Source of the DNA: Sporosarcina luteola
Lineage (GTDB): Bacteria > Bacillota > Bacilli > Bacillales_A > Planococcaceae
Assembly (NCBI RefSeq): GCF_023715535.1
Contig: NZ_JAMBOI010000002.1
Coordinates: forward strand, 558,001 to 622,000
DNA: 64,000 bases
Reading direction: 5' to 3'
The position numbers were made by a program, and so were the translations under genes. Below the pieces are notes generated by a model. The model was not told the origin of the DNA and ran no database searches. It was given only the letters and a program-made list of their open reading frames with translations. Positions 34,069-42,325 of the stretch are shown in pieces; within the stretch, counting starts at the first letter, position 1; each line of letters starts with the position of its first letter.

Positions 34069-34915
34069 AAATATTGAAACATTCATTGGATGTGACAATG
34101 AATATGACGAATCAGGCATCGTCGTATTCGGCGCCCCTTTTGATTCGACAACGTCATTCCGCCCGGGTACAAGATTCGCAAGCAAGGTGATGCGCGGTGA
34201 ATCATTCGGAATCGAGACATATAGTCCTTATCAGGATAAAGATTTGGAAGATATCCCCGTTTATGACGGCGGAGACCTTGAGTTAAGCTTCGGGAATACA
34301 GAAAGAGCGTTAGGCCAAATCGAAGAATACACACGGAAAGTCGTGCAAGATGGCAAAATCCCTTGCATGATCGGTGGGGAACATTTAGTGACGCTCGGAT
34401 CGGTCCGTGCCGTCGCGGAACAATACCCTGATTTGCATATTATCCAATTCGATGCCCATGCGGATTTGCGTGACCATTACCTCGACGAGAAACTATCGCA
34501 TGCGACGGTTATCCACCGTGTATGGGATATCGTCGGTGATGATCGGATCTTCCAATTCGGCATCCGCTCCGGAGACCGCAGCGAGTTCCAATGGGGCAAG
34601 GACCATGTCTTCACAAATAAGTTCAATTTTAATGGACTGGAAGATATCGTTAATAGATTACAAGGGAAACCGGTATATTTGACGATCGATTTAGATGTGT
34701 TAGATCCTTCCGTCTTCCCTGGTACTGGAACTCCCGAAGCTGGCGGAGTCAGTTTCATGGAATTATTACAAGCCATTTTGACAGTGAGCGACCTCAATAT
34801 TGTAGGCTGCGATGTCAATGAGCTATCGCCGATTTATGATCAAAGTGGTGTTTCTACTGCAGTAGCTTGTAAAGTGCTGCGCGAACTTTTATTGGCAGTA
34901 ACTAAACAAAATTAA
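34058..34915 (+). CDS. speB: Agmatinase (ureohydrolase)
   Basis: A 285-residue member of the arginase/agmatinase family with the metal motifs GGEHLVTLG near residue 107, FDAHADLRD near 131 and TIDLDVLDPSVFPGTGTPE near 210. It hydrolyses agmatine to putrescine and urea; the relative that cleaves N1-aminopropylagmatine has the same motifs, so that activity is a real alternative. The ATG at 34058 lies inside the last codons of speE, suggesting translational coupling. It matches B. subtilis SpeB in length. Confidence 0.94.
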   Translation: MLNKNIETFIGCDNEYDESGIVVFGAPFDSTTSFRPGTRFASKVMRGESFGIETYSPYQDKDLEDIPVYDGGDLELSFGNTERALGQIEEYTRKVVQDGKIPCMIGGEHLVTLGSVRAVAEQYPDLHIIQFDAHADLRDHYLDEKLSHATVIHRVWDIVGDDRIFQFGIRSGDRSEFQWGKDHVFTNKFNFNGLEDIVNRLQGKPVYLTIDLDVLDPSVFPGTGTPEAGGVSFMELLQAILTVSDLNIVGCDVNELSPIYDQSGVSTAVACKVLRELLLAVTKQN

Positions 34916-34929
34916 AAGGGGTGTTTTGA

Positions 34930-36129
34930 TTGGGTAAAGCGTTAATCATCGGAGCAGGTGGAGTAGCAAGTGTTGTTGTGCATAAATGTGTACAAGTACC
35001 TGACGTGTTTGAAGAAATTTGCATCGCGAGCCGTACAAAATCGAAATGTGATGCGTTGAAGGAAAAACTAGACGGCGGTCGCACAAAAATCCAGACAGCT
35101 CAAGTAGACGCGGACAATGTCGAAGAATTGGTTGAACTGATCAACAGCTTCAAACCGGACATCGTCATCAACGTCGCATTGCCATACCAAGACTTGACAA
35201 TCATGGATGCGTGCCTAGCAACGGGCGTCCACTACTTGGATACAGCGAACTATGAGCCTCTCGATACGGCGAAATTCGAATATAAATGGCAATGGGCTTA
35301 TCGCGAGAGGTTCGAACAAGCAGGCCTAACTGCAATCCTAGGCTGCGGCTTCGATCCAGGCGTCACAGGCGTTTTCTCCGCTTATGCGCAAAAGCATTAT
35401 TTCGACGAAATCCACACGATCGATATTGTGGATGCAAATGCCGGAGACCACGGCTATCCATTCGCAACGAACTTCAATCCGGAAATTAACATCCGTGAAA
35501 TCACAGCTAACGGCCGCTACTGGGAAAACGGCGAGTTCATCGAAACTCCGCCACTATCCGAAAAACGCGTATACGATCTGCCTGAAATCGGTCCGAAAGA
35601 TGTATACCTTCTCTATCACGAAGAGTTGGAGTCACTTGCACAAAACATTAAAGGCATCAAGAAAATCCGTTTCTGGATGACATTCTCTGAAAAATACTTG
35701 ACGCATTTGAAAGTGCTTGAAAATGTCGGCATGACATCGATTGAACCAATCGAATTCGAAGGTCAGCAAATCGTGCCTTTACAATTCCTGAAGGCGGTTC
35801 TTCCTGACCCTGCTTCCCTAGGACCCCGCACAAAAGGTAAAACGAATATCGGCTGTATTTTCCAAGGAACGAAAGATGGCGAAGAGAAGACGTATTACGT
35901 CTATAACGTATCCGACCACGAGGAGTGCTACCGCGAAGTAGGTTCCCAAGCTGTTTCTTACACAACGGGCGTTCCAGCGATGATTGGCGCGATGCTATTG
36001 CTGAAAGGCGAATGGAAAAAACCTGGCGTTTATAATGTCGAAGAGTTCAATCCGGATCCATTTATGGAAGCATTGAACGAATACGGTCTGCCTTGGCAGG
36101 AAGATTTCAACCCAGAGCTGATCGATTGA
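34930..36129 (+). CDS. Carboxynorspermidine/carboxyspermidine dehydrogenase
   Basis: A 399-residue saccharopine-dehydrogenase-family protein with a Rossmann start (ALIIGAGGVASVVVHKCV) and family markers YLDTANYEP, GCGFDPGVTGVFSAYA, DANAGDHGYPFATNFNPEINIRE and the late GPRTKGKTNIGCIF. It condenses aspartate semialdehyde with a diamine (diaminopropane, putrescine, or in related enzymes agmatine) and reduces the imine to a carboxylated polyamine. The start is TTG at 34930, after AAAGGGGTG. It follows speB by 14 bp and precedes its usual partner decarboxylase. Lysine catabolism (saccharopine) is less likely given the neighbours. Confidence 0.88.
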   Translation: MGKALIIGAGGVASVVVHKCVQVPDVFEEICIASRTKSKCDALKEKLDGGRTKIQTAQVDADNVEELVELINSFKPDIVINVALPYQDLTIMDACLATGVHYLDTANYEPLDTAKFEYKWQWAYRERFEQAGLTAILGCGFDPGVTGVFSAYAQKHYFDEIHTIDIVDANAGDHGYPFATNFNPEINIREITANGRYWENGEFIETPPLSEKRVYDLPEIGPKDVYLLYHEELESLAQNIKGIKKIRFWMTFSEKYLTHLKVLENVGMTSIEPIEFEGQQIVPLQFLKAVLPDPASLGPRTKGKTNIGCIFQGTKDGEEKTYYVYNVSDHEECYREVGSQAVSYTTGVPAMIGAMLLLKGEWKKPGVYNVEEFNPDPFMEALNEYGLPWQEDFNPELID

Positions 36130-36146
36130 TAGGAGGCAAGCAACAA

Positions 36147-37289
36147 ATGAAGTTGAATTTCGATCCACACGCAGTCCCCTCCCCGTCGTATGTAGTCGAT
36201 GAAGGGCTACTAATTAAAAACTTGGAACTGCTAAAGTCGATCATTGACCGGACAGGCTGCAAAATTCTATTGGCCCAAAAAGGGTTTTCAATGTTCTCCG
36301 TCTATCCGCTCATCGGCCAGTATTTGAATGGCGTGACGTCAAGCGGCTTATTGGAAGCAAAATTAGGATATGAAGAGATGGGGAAAGAAGTCCATACGTA
36401 CTCCCCTGCATTCACAGAATCTGATTTCGAGGAGATCCTATCGTACTCCGATCATCTTGTGTTCAACTCGTTTGACCAATGGAGACGCTTCAGGGATCAA
36501 GTGAAAAACTATCCAAAACCGATCGAATGCGGCATTCGGATCAATCCCGAGTACTCGGAAATTGATGTGGATATGTATAATCCATGCTTCACTTTCTCCC
36601 GATTCGGCGTAACGCTAGAAAATTTTGAACCGGATGAGTTGGAAGGGATCAGTGGCTTGCATTTCCATACGATGTGCGAACAGAATTCCGACACGCTTGC
36701 CCGTACGATTCAAGTCGTTGATGAAAAGTTCGGCGAGTATTTGAAAGATATGAAATGGATCAATTTCGGCGGCGGTCATCATATTACCCGTCCTGATTAC
36801 GACATTGAGACACTAGTCGAATCGATTCTTTTCATGAAGGAGAAATATGGACTAGATGTGTATTTGGAACCCGGCGAAGCTATCGCATTGAACACAGGCT
36901 TCCTCGTTACGACTGTGTTGGATACGTTGCATAACGGAATGCCGCTTGCCATTTTGGATACTTCGGCTTCCTGCCATATGCCGGACGTTCTGGAAATGCC
37001 ATACCGTCCTGAGATTGTCGGTGCGGGACTGCCGAATGAGAAAACGATCACGTACCGGTTTGGCGGACCTACCTGCCTCGCGGGGGATGTCATCGGAGAT
37101 TACTCATTCGATAAGCCTTTAACGGCCGGCGATAGGCTTGTCTTCTGTGACATGGCCCACTATTCCATGGTGAAGAACAACACATTCAATGGCATGGAAT
37201 TGCCTGCCATCGTATTGAATACAGTTGCAGACGGTCCGAAAGTCATCAAGGAATTTGGTTATGAGGATTTCAAAGAACGTTTGTCATAA
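36147..37289 (+). CDS. nspC: Carboxynorspermidine/carboxyspermidine decarboxylase
   Basis: A 380-residue PLP enzyme of the alanine-racemase fold, NspC type: PLP lysine in ILLAQKGFSMFSV near residue 44, GLHFHTMCEQN, NFGGGHHIT, LEPGEAIALNTGF, and the catalytic cysteine region GGPTCLAGDVIGDYSF near 309. It decarboxylates the product of the preceding dehydrogenase to give spermidine or norspermidine (or aminopropylagmatine). The ATG at 36147 has ATAGGAGG about 9 nt upstream, 17 bp after the dehydrogenase stop. Last gene of the six-gene polyamine operon, followed by a terminator. Confidence 0.92.
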   Translation: MKLNFDPHAVPSPSYVVDEGLLIKNLELLKSIIDRTGCKILLAQKGFSMFSVYPLIGQYLNGVTSSGLLEAKLGYEEMGKEVHTYSPAFTESDFEEILSYSDHLVFNSFDQWRRFRDQVKNYPKPIECGIRINPEYSEIDVDMYNPCFTFSRFGVTLENFEPDELEGISGLHFHTMCEQNSDTLARTIQVVDEKFGEYLKDMKWINFGGGHHITRPDYDIETLVESILFMKEKYGLDVYLEPGEAIALNTGFLVTTVLDTLHNGMPLAILDTSASCHMPDVLEMPYRPEIVGAGLPNEKTITYRFGGPTCLAGDVIGDYSFDKPLTAGDRLVFCDMAHYSMVKNNTFNGMELPAIVLNTVADGPKVIKEFGYEDFKERLS

Positions 37290-37292
37290 AAT

Positions 37293-37336
37293 AAAGGGTT
37301 GCCCATGACTTGAAATTAAGTCTGGCAGCCCTTTTA
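37293..37336 (+). terminator. Intrinsic terminator of polyamine operon
   Basis: AAAGGGTTGCC...GGCAGCCCTTT with an inner GACTT/AAGTC pairing, then TTTTA, directly after nspC. Confidence 0.82.
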
Positions 37337-37365
37337 CTATGCTGTTGATACTCGTTTTTTCACCA

Positions 37366-37503
37366 TTAAGGTGCACCAGTGAGTTTGCTTAAATCAGCAG
37401 AACCAAAGATGACTAATAACAATAAAATAATTAGAATGACTATGTTTATGAATGAAGTCCCTGAAAAACCGGTCGTATTGTTACCTGTCGTGTTGCCGAC
37501 CAT
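37366..37503 (-). CDS. 45-residue single-pass membrane peptide
   Basis: Reading the minus strand from ATG 37503 to TAA 37366 gives a 45-residue product with a polar Thr/Gly/Asn-rich start (MVGNTTGNNTTGFSG) and one membrane segment (INIVILIILLLLVIFG). AGGGGAG lies 6 nt upstream and overlaps the stop of the 99-residue gene (11 bp apart), which argues for a real coupled gene. Its make-up is like small sporulation membrane peptides of Bacilli (YjcZ-like), an inference only. Confidence 0.6.
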   Translation of the reverse strand: MVGNTTGNNTTGFSGTSFINIVILIILLLLVIFGSADLSKLTGAP

Positions 37504-37514
37504 TCTTATCTCCC

Positions 37515-37805
37515 CTATCCTCTATTCATACGACTTTGAATGCCTTCAAAAATCTCATCGATTGTAATATCTCCATTTTCACTTAAGAAATCAGCCATTT
37601 TATTACCATTTTTCGCTTCATCTTGGAAAGCACCGAGTAATGTCACCGTAACAGTTGGGCTATTACGGAAAAGTATGACAGAATCCACTCTTAGCTTGCC
37701 TAATAATAGAAGTGATGCTGCAATGATTTCTAAGTCTTTCCCTTTTAATAAATCATTTAGTGTATACGCAGGATTTTGATTTCCATTATTATTTTTTTTA
37801 TACAA
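37515..37805 (-). CDS. Hypothetical protein, probable sporulation-linked
   Basis: A protein of about 96 residues: an Asn-rich start (KKNNNGNQNPAYTLNDLL), a helix IIAASLLLLGKLRVDSVILF, a strand TVTVTLLGAF and an acidic tail FLSENGDITIDEIFEGIQ. No family recognised. The start is taken as TTG 37805, 9 nt after AAGGAA; a GTG three codons earlier is too near it. It is co-directional with the 45-residue gene 11 bp downstream, and a CATACAAT box about 50 bp upstream suggests mother-cell expression. The pair would form a small sporulation operon. Confidence 0.6.
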   Translation of the reverse strand: MYKKNNNGNQNPAYTLNDLLKGKDLEIIAASLLLLGKLRVDSVILFRNSPTVTVTLLGAFQDEAKNGNKMADFLSENGDITIDEIFEGIQSRMNRG

Positions 37806-37852
37806 CTCAAACACTTCCTTCTAAGTGTGAGTGACATTCCCCATCCTATCTC

Positions 37853-37860
37853 ATTGTATG
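37853..37860 (-). promoter_or_regulatory. CATACAAT box, possible SigE/SigK -10
   Basis: On the minus strand TTCTCATACAATG lies about 48 bp before the 99-residue gene. The -10 is a full match to the mother-cell sigma consensus, but the -35 region (ACACTTC, about 15 bp upstream) fits poorly. Confidence 0.35.
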
Positions 37861-37913
37861 AGAAGACTGTCAAAGAAGTGTGTACACTTATAGGTCACCC
37901 TCTCGTTTGAACA

Positions 37914-37956
37914 AAAAACAGCCCGGAATTCCGCTATCGTAAGCAGCTCCGGGCTA
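37914..37956 (-). terminator. Intrinsic terminator of secreted protein gene
   Basis: AGCCCGGA / TCCGGGCT stem with a partly paired loop, followed by GTTTTTT on the minus strand, 8 bp after the stop at 37965. Confidence 0.82.
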
Positions 37957-37964
37957 TGTCGTTA

Positions 37965-38927
37965 TTAATCGTTGCTAAGCAACAATTCAAGAATGTCTTC
38001 AGACACGTATGTTTTATTGCCGCCGATCAACTCAGGCGCAATGGCGAATTGTTGGAGGCTTTTATTGTAGCCGTACATTTTCTCACCGCGAGTGATGGTT
38101 AAAGAGACATTCCCTTTTGTGAGAAGTGCTCCATTGATTTTTGACTGGGAGAGCACATAATAACCGAGCTCTTCCGCAACTTTGCGCAACGGAATCATCT
38201 TCACGCCGTCTTTCATGTAATGGTCGCTTTCAATTATGTCACTTACGGATTCTGGAATCTCCGGAGTTTCAGAAGTTTCCTCGACTCCTTCGCCCGTGCC
38301 CTCATCGGTCAATGGGTCAAGTGCAATAATTTTAGTAGGAGGCGTTTGTGGCGGCAAGCTTCTTGTCGTAATTGAATAAAACACGACCAATTCCTTGCCT
38401 TTCAACTCAGCCTTACTAACTTTTTCGCCTTGTTGGTTAAGGATAGTCGTTTCTTTCCCAATGTTCAGCTTCAATTCTTTATCCAAGCTGAGGAAATCTG
38501 CATCGAATTTACCGACTTTGACGCTGCCCGGTTTTGTTTCATCCATGACGATAAATAGTTCAGGAGTGATTTGTGCTGGATAAATCAATATCATCGGCTT
38601 GTTTTTATCGTAATACGCTTCCACTTTCATTTCCTTTTTCAAGTCGGTAGATTTCATTTCATTAGTTGTACCGCTATTGAATAGAAGCGTTTTGTCTTGA
38701 ATGCGGAAAATCGTGATAAGATCTTGTTCATTTTCGACAGTTACCATCAGATCGTTATCCCTGTCCTCGATATTCGTAATAACCCCTGTCGCTCTCACAT
38801 ACTCCGAAGCATCCTTCACTTCTTCTTTATCCATTTGAATCACGTCCTCGTTCGCCTTAACTGCAAAGGGTGTCCACGCGCTTCCTGCCAATAATGCGGT
38901 TAATGCAACTGCTCCAATTTTTTTCAT
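37965..38927 (-). CDS. Secreted protein with C-terminal copper amine oxidase N-domain-like module
   Basis: A 320-residue exported protein: signal peptide MKKIGAVALTALLAGSAWTPFAVKA, then a beta-rich region 30-190 (EYVRATGVITNIEDRDNDLMV, AYYDKNKPMILIYP), an acidic Pro/Glu linker (TGEGVEETSETPEIPES), and a final module KDGVKMIPLRKVAEELGYYV...YGYNKSLQ that matches the Cu_amine_oxidN1 stalk domain found in many Bacillota cell-surface proteins. Function unknown. The ATG at 38927 has AGGAGAGAG upstream; an in-frame ATG 10 codons earlier is less likely. Confidence 0.78.
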   Translation of the reverse strand: MKKIGAVALTALLAGSAWTPFAVKANEDVIQMDKEEVKDASEYVRATGVITNIEDRDNDLMVTVENEQDLITIFRIQDKTLLFNSGTTNEMKSTDLKKEMKVEAYYDKNKPMILIYPAQITPELFIVMDETKPGSVKVGKFDADFLSLDKELKLNIGKETTILNQQGEKVSKAELKGKELVVFYSITTRSLPPQTPPTKIIALDPLTDEGTGEGVEETSETPEIPESVSDIIESDHYMKDGVKMIPLRKVAEELGYYVLSQSKINGALLTKGNVSLTITRGEKMYGYNKSLQQFAIAPELIGGNKTYVSEDILELLLSND

Positions 38928-38990
38928 AATTTCTCTCTCCTTAATTCGGTTATTCAATGAATCAGACGGAGTGTATTGGTAAAAGTTACA

Positions 38991-40214
38991 TTACTTTAAT
39001 ACAGTCACCTTTTCATCTCGTCCGGCTTTCAATCCAAAAATGAGGAAGAGCAGTGATGCTATCATAAAAATCAACAACGGACTTTTCCAAGAACCAGTCG
39101 CATCATGAAGAAACCCAAATAGCACAGGTCCGATAGCTGCAAGCAGATAGCCTGAAGATTGGGCCATGCCCGATAATTCCGCGGCCTCTGTATGGGTCTC
39201 CGTCCGCAGTGTGAAAAACATCATCGCGAGTCCAAAGGAAGCACCGCCGGCAATCCCGATTGCAATCATCCATAATGGAGTCAACGATAATCCCCCTGCG
39301 AGAACGCCGCCATAGCCAATCAAATATAAAGCCGCTACGGCGACTACGATCATCCGCTGATCCTTCAATCTGCCTGCGAGTATCGGTATAATGAATGTCA
39401 TTGGCAACTGTGATAATTGTAAAAGGGAAAACATCCAGCCCGCTTTCTCGGCCGTCATGCCCTCAGATATGAGTATTTCAGGCAGCCATGCAGCTGTACA
39501 ATAAAATAGCAACGACTGCAGCCCCATGAAAAACGTTACCGCCCAAGCAATCGGTGAGCGCCATAAGATAGGTGACTTCTCTATAGATGCTTTTTCAGTT
39601 TGCGTTTGTAAGGATACTCTGTTTTTCAGCTGAGGTATCCATAATAGCAACGCTAGCGCGGACAAGGCAGCCCATATCCCTAATGCACCTTGCCAACCGA
39701 ATTGTGTATTGAGTACAATCGGTGCGCTGATGCCCGAAGCCGTTGTCGCTGATATGTTCATGGCGACCGAGTAGATTCCCGTCATTAACCCAATATGTAA
39801 TGGAAAGCTTAATTTCAACAAGGCAGGCAACAATACATTCCCGAATGCGATAGCGACACCGATAAGGAATGTCCCAGCGACTAAAAACAATATGGATCCA
39901 GCCGATCGGATTAAAATGCCGACCGTCAATAAACATAGAGAGATGAATAGAGTCAACTCCATACCGAATCTCTTCGATAGTTTAGGAGCTATTGGCGATA
40001 TGAAGGCGAACGCCAAAAGAGGGATTGTCGTCACTAAGCCCGCCAGTACATTCGACATTCCCAGCCCATCCCGTATCGGACCGATAATTGGGCCAACGGA
40101 CGTCAAAGGTGAACGTAACGTTGAAGCAATGAAAATGATGCCGATAATCAATAACAATGTTTTCTTCTCAAAGCTTAGTTTCTTAGTGTAGGCTTGATTT
40201 CCTTCAAGCTTCAT
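38991..40214 (-). CDS. MFS transporter, CynX/NimT family
   Basis: A 407-residue protein with about 12 membrane segments. The start FIASTLRSPLTSVGPIIGPIRDGLGMS and the loop APKLSKRFGMELTL are typical of the cyanate/2-nitroimidazole (CynX/NimT) transporter group, whose members move anions or aromatic compounds; the substrate here is unknown. It is a single-gene unit 63 bp upstream of the secreted protein gene on the same strand. Confidence 0.85.
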   Translation of the reverse strand: MKLEGNQAYTKKLSFEKKTLLLIIGIIFIASTLRSPLTSVGPIIGPIRDGLGMSNVLAGLVTTIPLLAFAFISPIAPKLSKRFGMELTLFISLCLLTVGILIRSAGSILFLVAGTFLIGVAIAFGNVLLPALLKLSFPLHIGLMTGIYSVAMNISATTASGISAPIVLNTQFGWQGALGIWAALSALALLLWIPQLKNRVSLQTQTEKASIEKSPILWRSPIAWAVTFFMGLQSLLFYCTAAWLPEILISEGMTAEKAGWMFSLLQLSQLPMTFIIPILAGRLKDQRMIVVAVAALYLIGYGGVLAGGLSLTPLWMIAIGIAGGASFGLAMMFFTLRTETHTEAAELSGMAQSSGYLLAAIGPVLFGFLHDATGSWKSPLLIFMIASLLFLIFGLKAGRDEKVTVLK

Positions 40215-40362
40215 TTCGTCGCCTTCCTTTCGTTATAAATGCCATTCGAGCATATCATAATGGGAGATCTTTCTAAAGAGAAGGTGTTGGGGAAAGGTTT
40301 TCCGCGAGTTATGGTGAGTTTTGCTCATTTTAGGAGTATGCAATTCACATAAATTCACATGT

Positions 40363-40397
40363 AAAAACGGATCTCCCTTATCCATGAGATCCGTTTG
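40363..40397 (-). terminator. Intrinsic terminator of argCJBD
   Basis: AAACGGATCTC / GAGATCCGTTT stem with a 10-nt loop and a TTTT tail on the minus strand, just beyond the argD stop. Confidence 0.85.
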
Positions 40398-40403
40398 TAT
40401 TTT

Positions 40404-41549
40404 TTATATTGTTGTCGGCACGAGCAATATTGATGTCAATACGTCGACTGCCTGATCGATTTCCTCTTCAGTCACAGTCAATGGAGGCAGCAAGCGAATT
40501 ACATCCGTACCTGCTTGCACGACGAGCAGTCCTGCTTCTTCCGCTTGGCGGATGAAAGGGGCAACGTCTTCCTTGCAATCGATGCCGATAAGCAAACCTT
40601 GCCCCCGAATGTCATATTGATCAGGCGACAGGCTCACCTTCAATTTCCGAATCAAGGCATTTGACTTTTCATTGACTTCCTTCAAAAATCCTTCCTCGAA
40701 AACGTGATCCACTACTGTCTGCGCAACTGCGACAGCGAGCGGGTTCCCTCCGAATGTGGTGCCATGCGTCCCCGGTCCGAATGAATCGAATAGTTCAGCT
40801 GTGCCGAGCATCGCCCCGATTGGGAAGCCTCCGCCCAATCCTTTGGCTAGTGTCATAATGTCGGGTTTTAAACCTGACTGCTCGTAGGCGTAGCGTGTGC
40901 CAGTTCTTCCGATGCCGGTCTGTACTTCATCGACAATGCATAAAATCCCCTTCGACTTGCAAATGTCAGAAATAACAGTAGCGAACTCGGGAGTTACTGC
41001 GTGGATTCCACCTTCCCCTTGAATCACTTCAAGCATAATCGCCGCCACATCATCACCGATAACCGCTTCCAAAGCTCCCGGGTCATTGAACGGCACCGTC
41101 TTGAACGTATCTAGCATCGGGCCGAACCCTTGCTTGATTTTATCCTGGCCCGTCGCCGCCATTGCTCCGAATGTACGACCATGGAACGATTGGTCGAAAG
41201 TGATAATCGTCGATTTCCCCGTATGCTTCCTTGCTAGCTTGATGGCCGCTTCATTCGCCTCCGCTCCGCTATTGCAGAAGAAAGCATGAGCGAAGTGTGT
41301 GTCTTTTATTAACGAAGCAGCGAGCTTTTCCTGCTCCGGGCTTTCGAATAAATTCGATACATGCCACAGCTTTTCACTTTGAACTTGAATCGCATTGACG
41401 ATTGCAGGGTGGGCATGGCCAAGTGAGACGACAGCTATGCCGCTAGTAAAATCAAGGTATTTTTTTCCGTCTGCATCTTCCACGACAGTTCCCTCGCCTT
41501 TTACAAGATGCACCGGTCGCCGTGCATAATTATTGAATAACGTACTCAA
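40404..41549 (-). CDS. argD: Acetylornithine aminotransferase
   Basis: A 381-residue class III aminotransferase: LDFTSGIAVVSLGHAHP near residue 28, FCNSGAEANEAAIKLAR near 91, LCIVDEVQTGIGRTG near 197 and the PLP lysine in MTLAKGLGGGFPIGAML near 231. It converts N-acetylglutamate semialdehyde to N-acetylornithine. It overlaps argB by 4 bp and is the last gene of argC-argJ-argB-argD, followed by a terminator. Confidence 0.95.
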   Translation of the reverse strand: MSTLFNNYARRPVHLVKGEGTVVEDADGKKYLDFTSGIAVVSLGHAHPAIVNAIQVQSEKLWHVSNLFESPEQEKLAASLIKDTHFAHAFFCNSGAEANEAAIKLARKHTGKSTIITFDQSFHGRTFGAMAATGQDKIKQGFGPMLDTFKTVPFNDPGALEAVIGDDVAAIMLEVIQGEGGIHAVTPEFATVISDICKSKGILCIVDEVQTGIGRTGTRYAYEQSGLKPDIMTLAKGLGGGFPIGAMLGTAELFDSFGPGTHGTTFGGNPLAVAVAQTVVDHVFEEGFLKEVNEKSNALIRKLKVSLSPDQYDIRGQGLLIGIDCKEDVAPFIRQAEEAGLLVVQAGTDVIRLLPPLTVTEEEIDQAVDVLTSILLVPTTI

Positions 41550-42325
41550 ATGAAGACCTCCTCAACTCCGATTGTTGTGCCTGCCAAATGCTGATCTGCA
41601 ATTTGGACGGATGGCACGCCGGCATCCAAGCAATCGATTGCAGCATTCACTTTCGGGATCATTCCGCCGTATATATCCCCAGCCTCAATCCAGTTCGCGA
41701 TATCACTTGGGGAGACGGTTGATTGAATTTCATTTCCGATCTTTATTCCAGGTGTATCCGTCACAAACAGGAGGCTTGCCGCGCCGATCGCTAACGCAAC
41801 TTTGCTAGCAACTGTATCCGCATTTATATTGAGCGGTTTACCGCATTCCGTCGCACCGATACAAGAGACGACCGGGACAATTCCAGCGGCTAGTAATTTT
41901 TCTAGCAGACGGTCATTCACATGCTGTATGTCACCGACAAAGCCATATCGTTCTTTATTGAGCAATGTACACGTCAAGAGTTTCCCGTCAAATCCGCTCA
42001 GTCCGATCGCATCGATGCCTTCACGATTCAACTGATGGACGAGTGATGGATTCACTTCACCGATCAAGACATCTCTCACGATGGCGATGGATTGATCGCA
42101 CGTGACCCGAATGCCATTGTCGATGTTCGACGCAATCGCATTCTTCTGTAACGCTGTATTAATGGAAGGCCCGCCTCCATGGACGATGACAATTTCGTAG
42201 CCCGCACTTTTCATTTCGTGGAATTTAGTAAAAAAACCGCTTTGCAACCCTTCGAGCATACTGCCTCCGAGCTTAATGACAATCCGTTTACGATCGGTAA
42301 GAAGCATTGATTTGGACGTAGTCAT
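41546..42325 (-). CDS. argB: Acetylglutamate kinase
   Basis: A 259-residue amino-acid kinase: RIVIKLGGSMLEG near residue 14, HGGGPSINTALQK near 50, and the NINADTVASKVALAIGA segment near 168. It phosphorylates N-acetylglutamate, the committed and normally feedback-controlled step when ArgJ acts as a cyclic acetyltransferase. The ATG at 42325 lies within the 3' end of argJ (38-bp overlap); an internal ATG at 42307 is an alternative, since no strong ribosome site distinguishes them. Confidence 0.95.
   Translation of the reverse strand: MTTSKSMLLTDRKRIVIKLGGSMLEGLQSGFFTKFHEMKSAGYEIVIVHGGGPSINTALQKNAIASNIDNGIRVTCDQSIAIVRDVLIGEVNPSLVHQLNREGIDAIGLSGFDGKLLTCTLLNKERYGFVGDIQHVNDRLLEKLLAAGIVPVVSCIGATECGKPLNINADTVASKVALAIGAASLLFVTDTPGIKIGNEIQSTVSPSDIANWIEAGDIYGGMIPKVNAAIDCLDAGVPSVQIADQHLAGTTIGVEEVFI

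Noticed and set aside
34930..36129. Saccharopine dehydrogenase of lysine degradation
   Set aside because: The partner decarboxylase and the polyamine genes around it favour the carboxy(nor)spermidine assignment; no lysine-ketoglutarate reductase is present.
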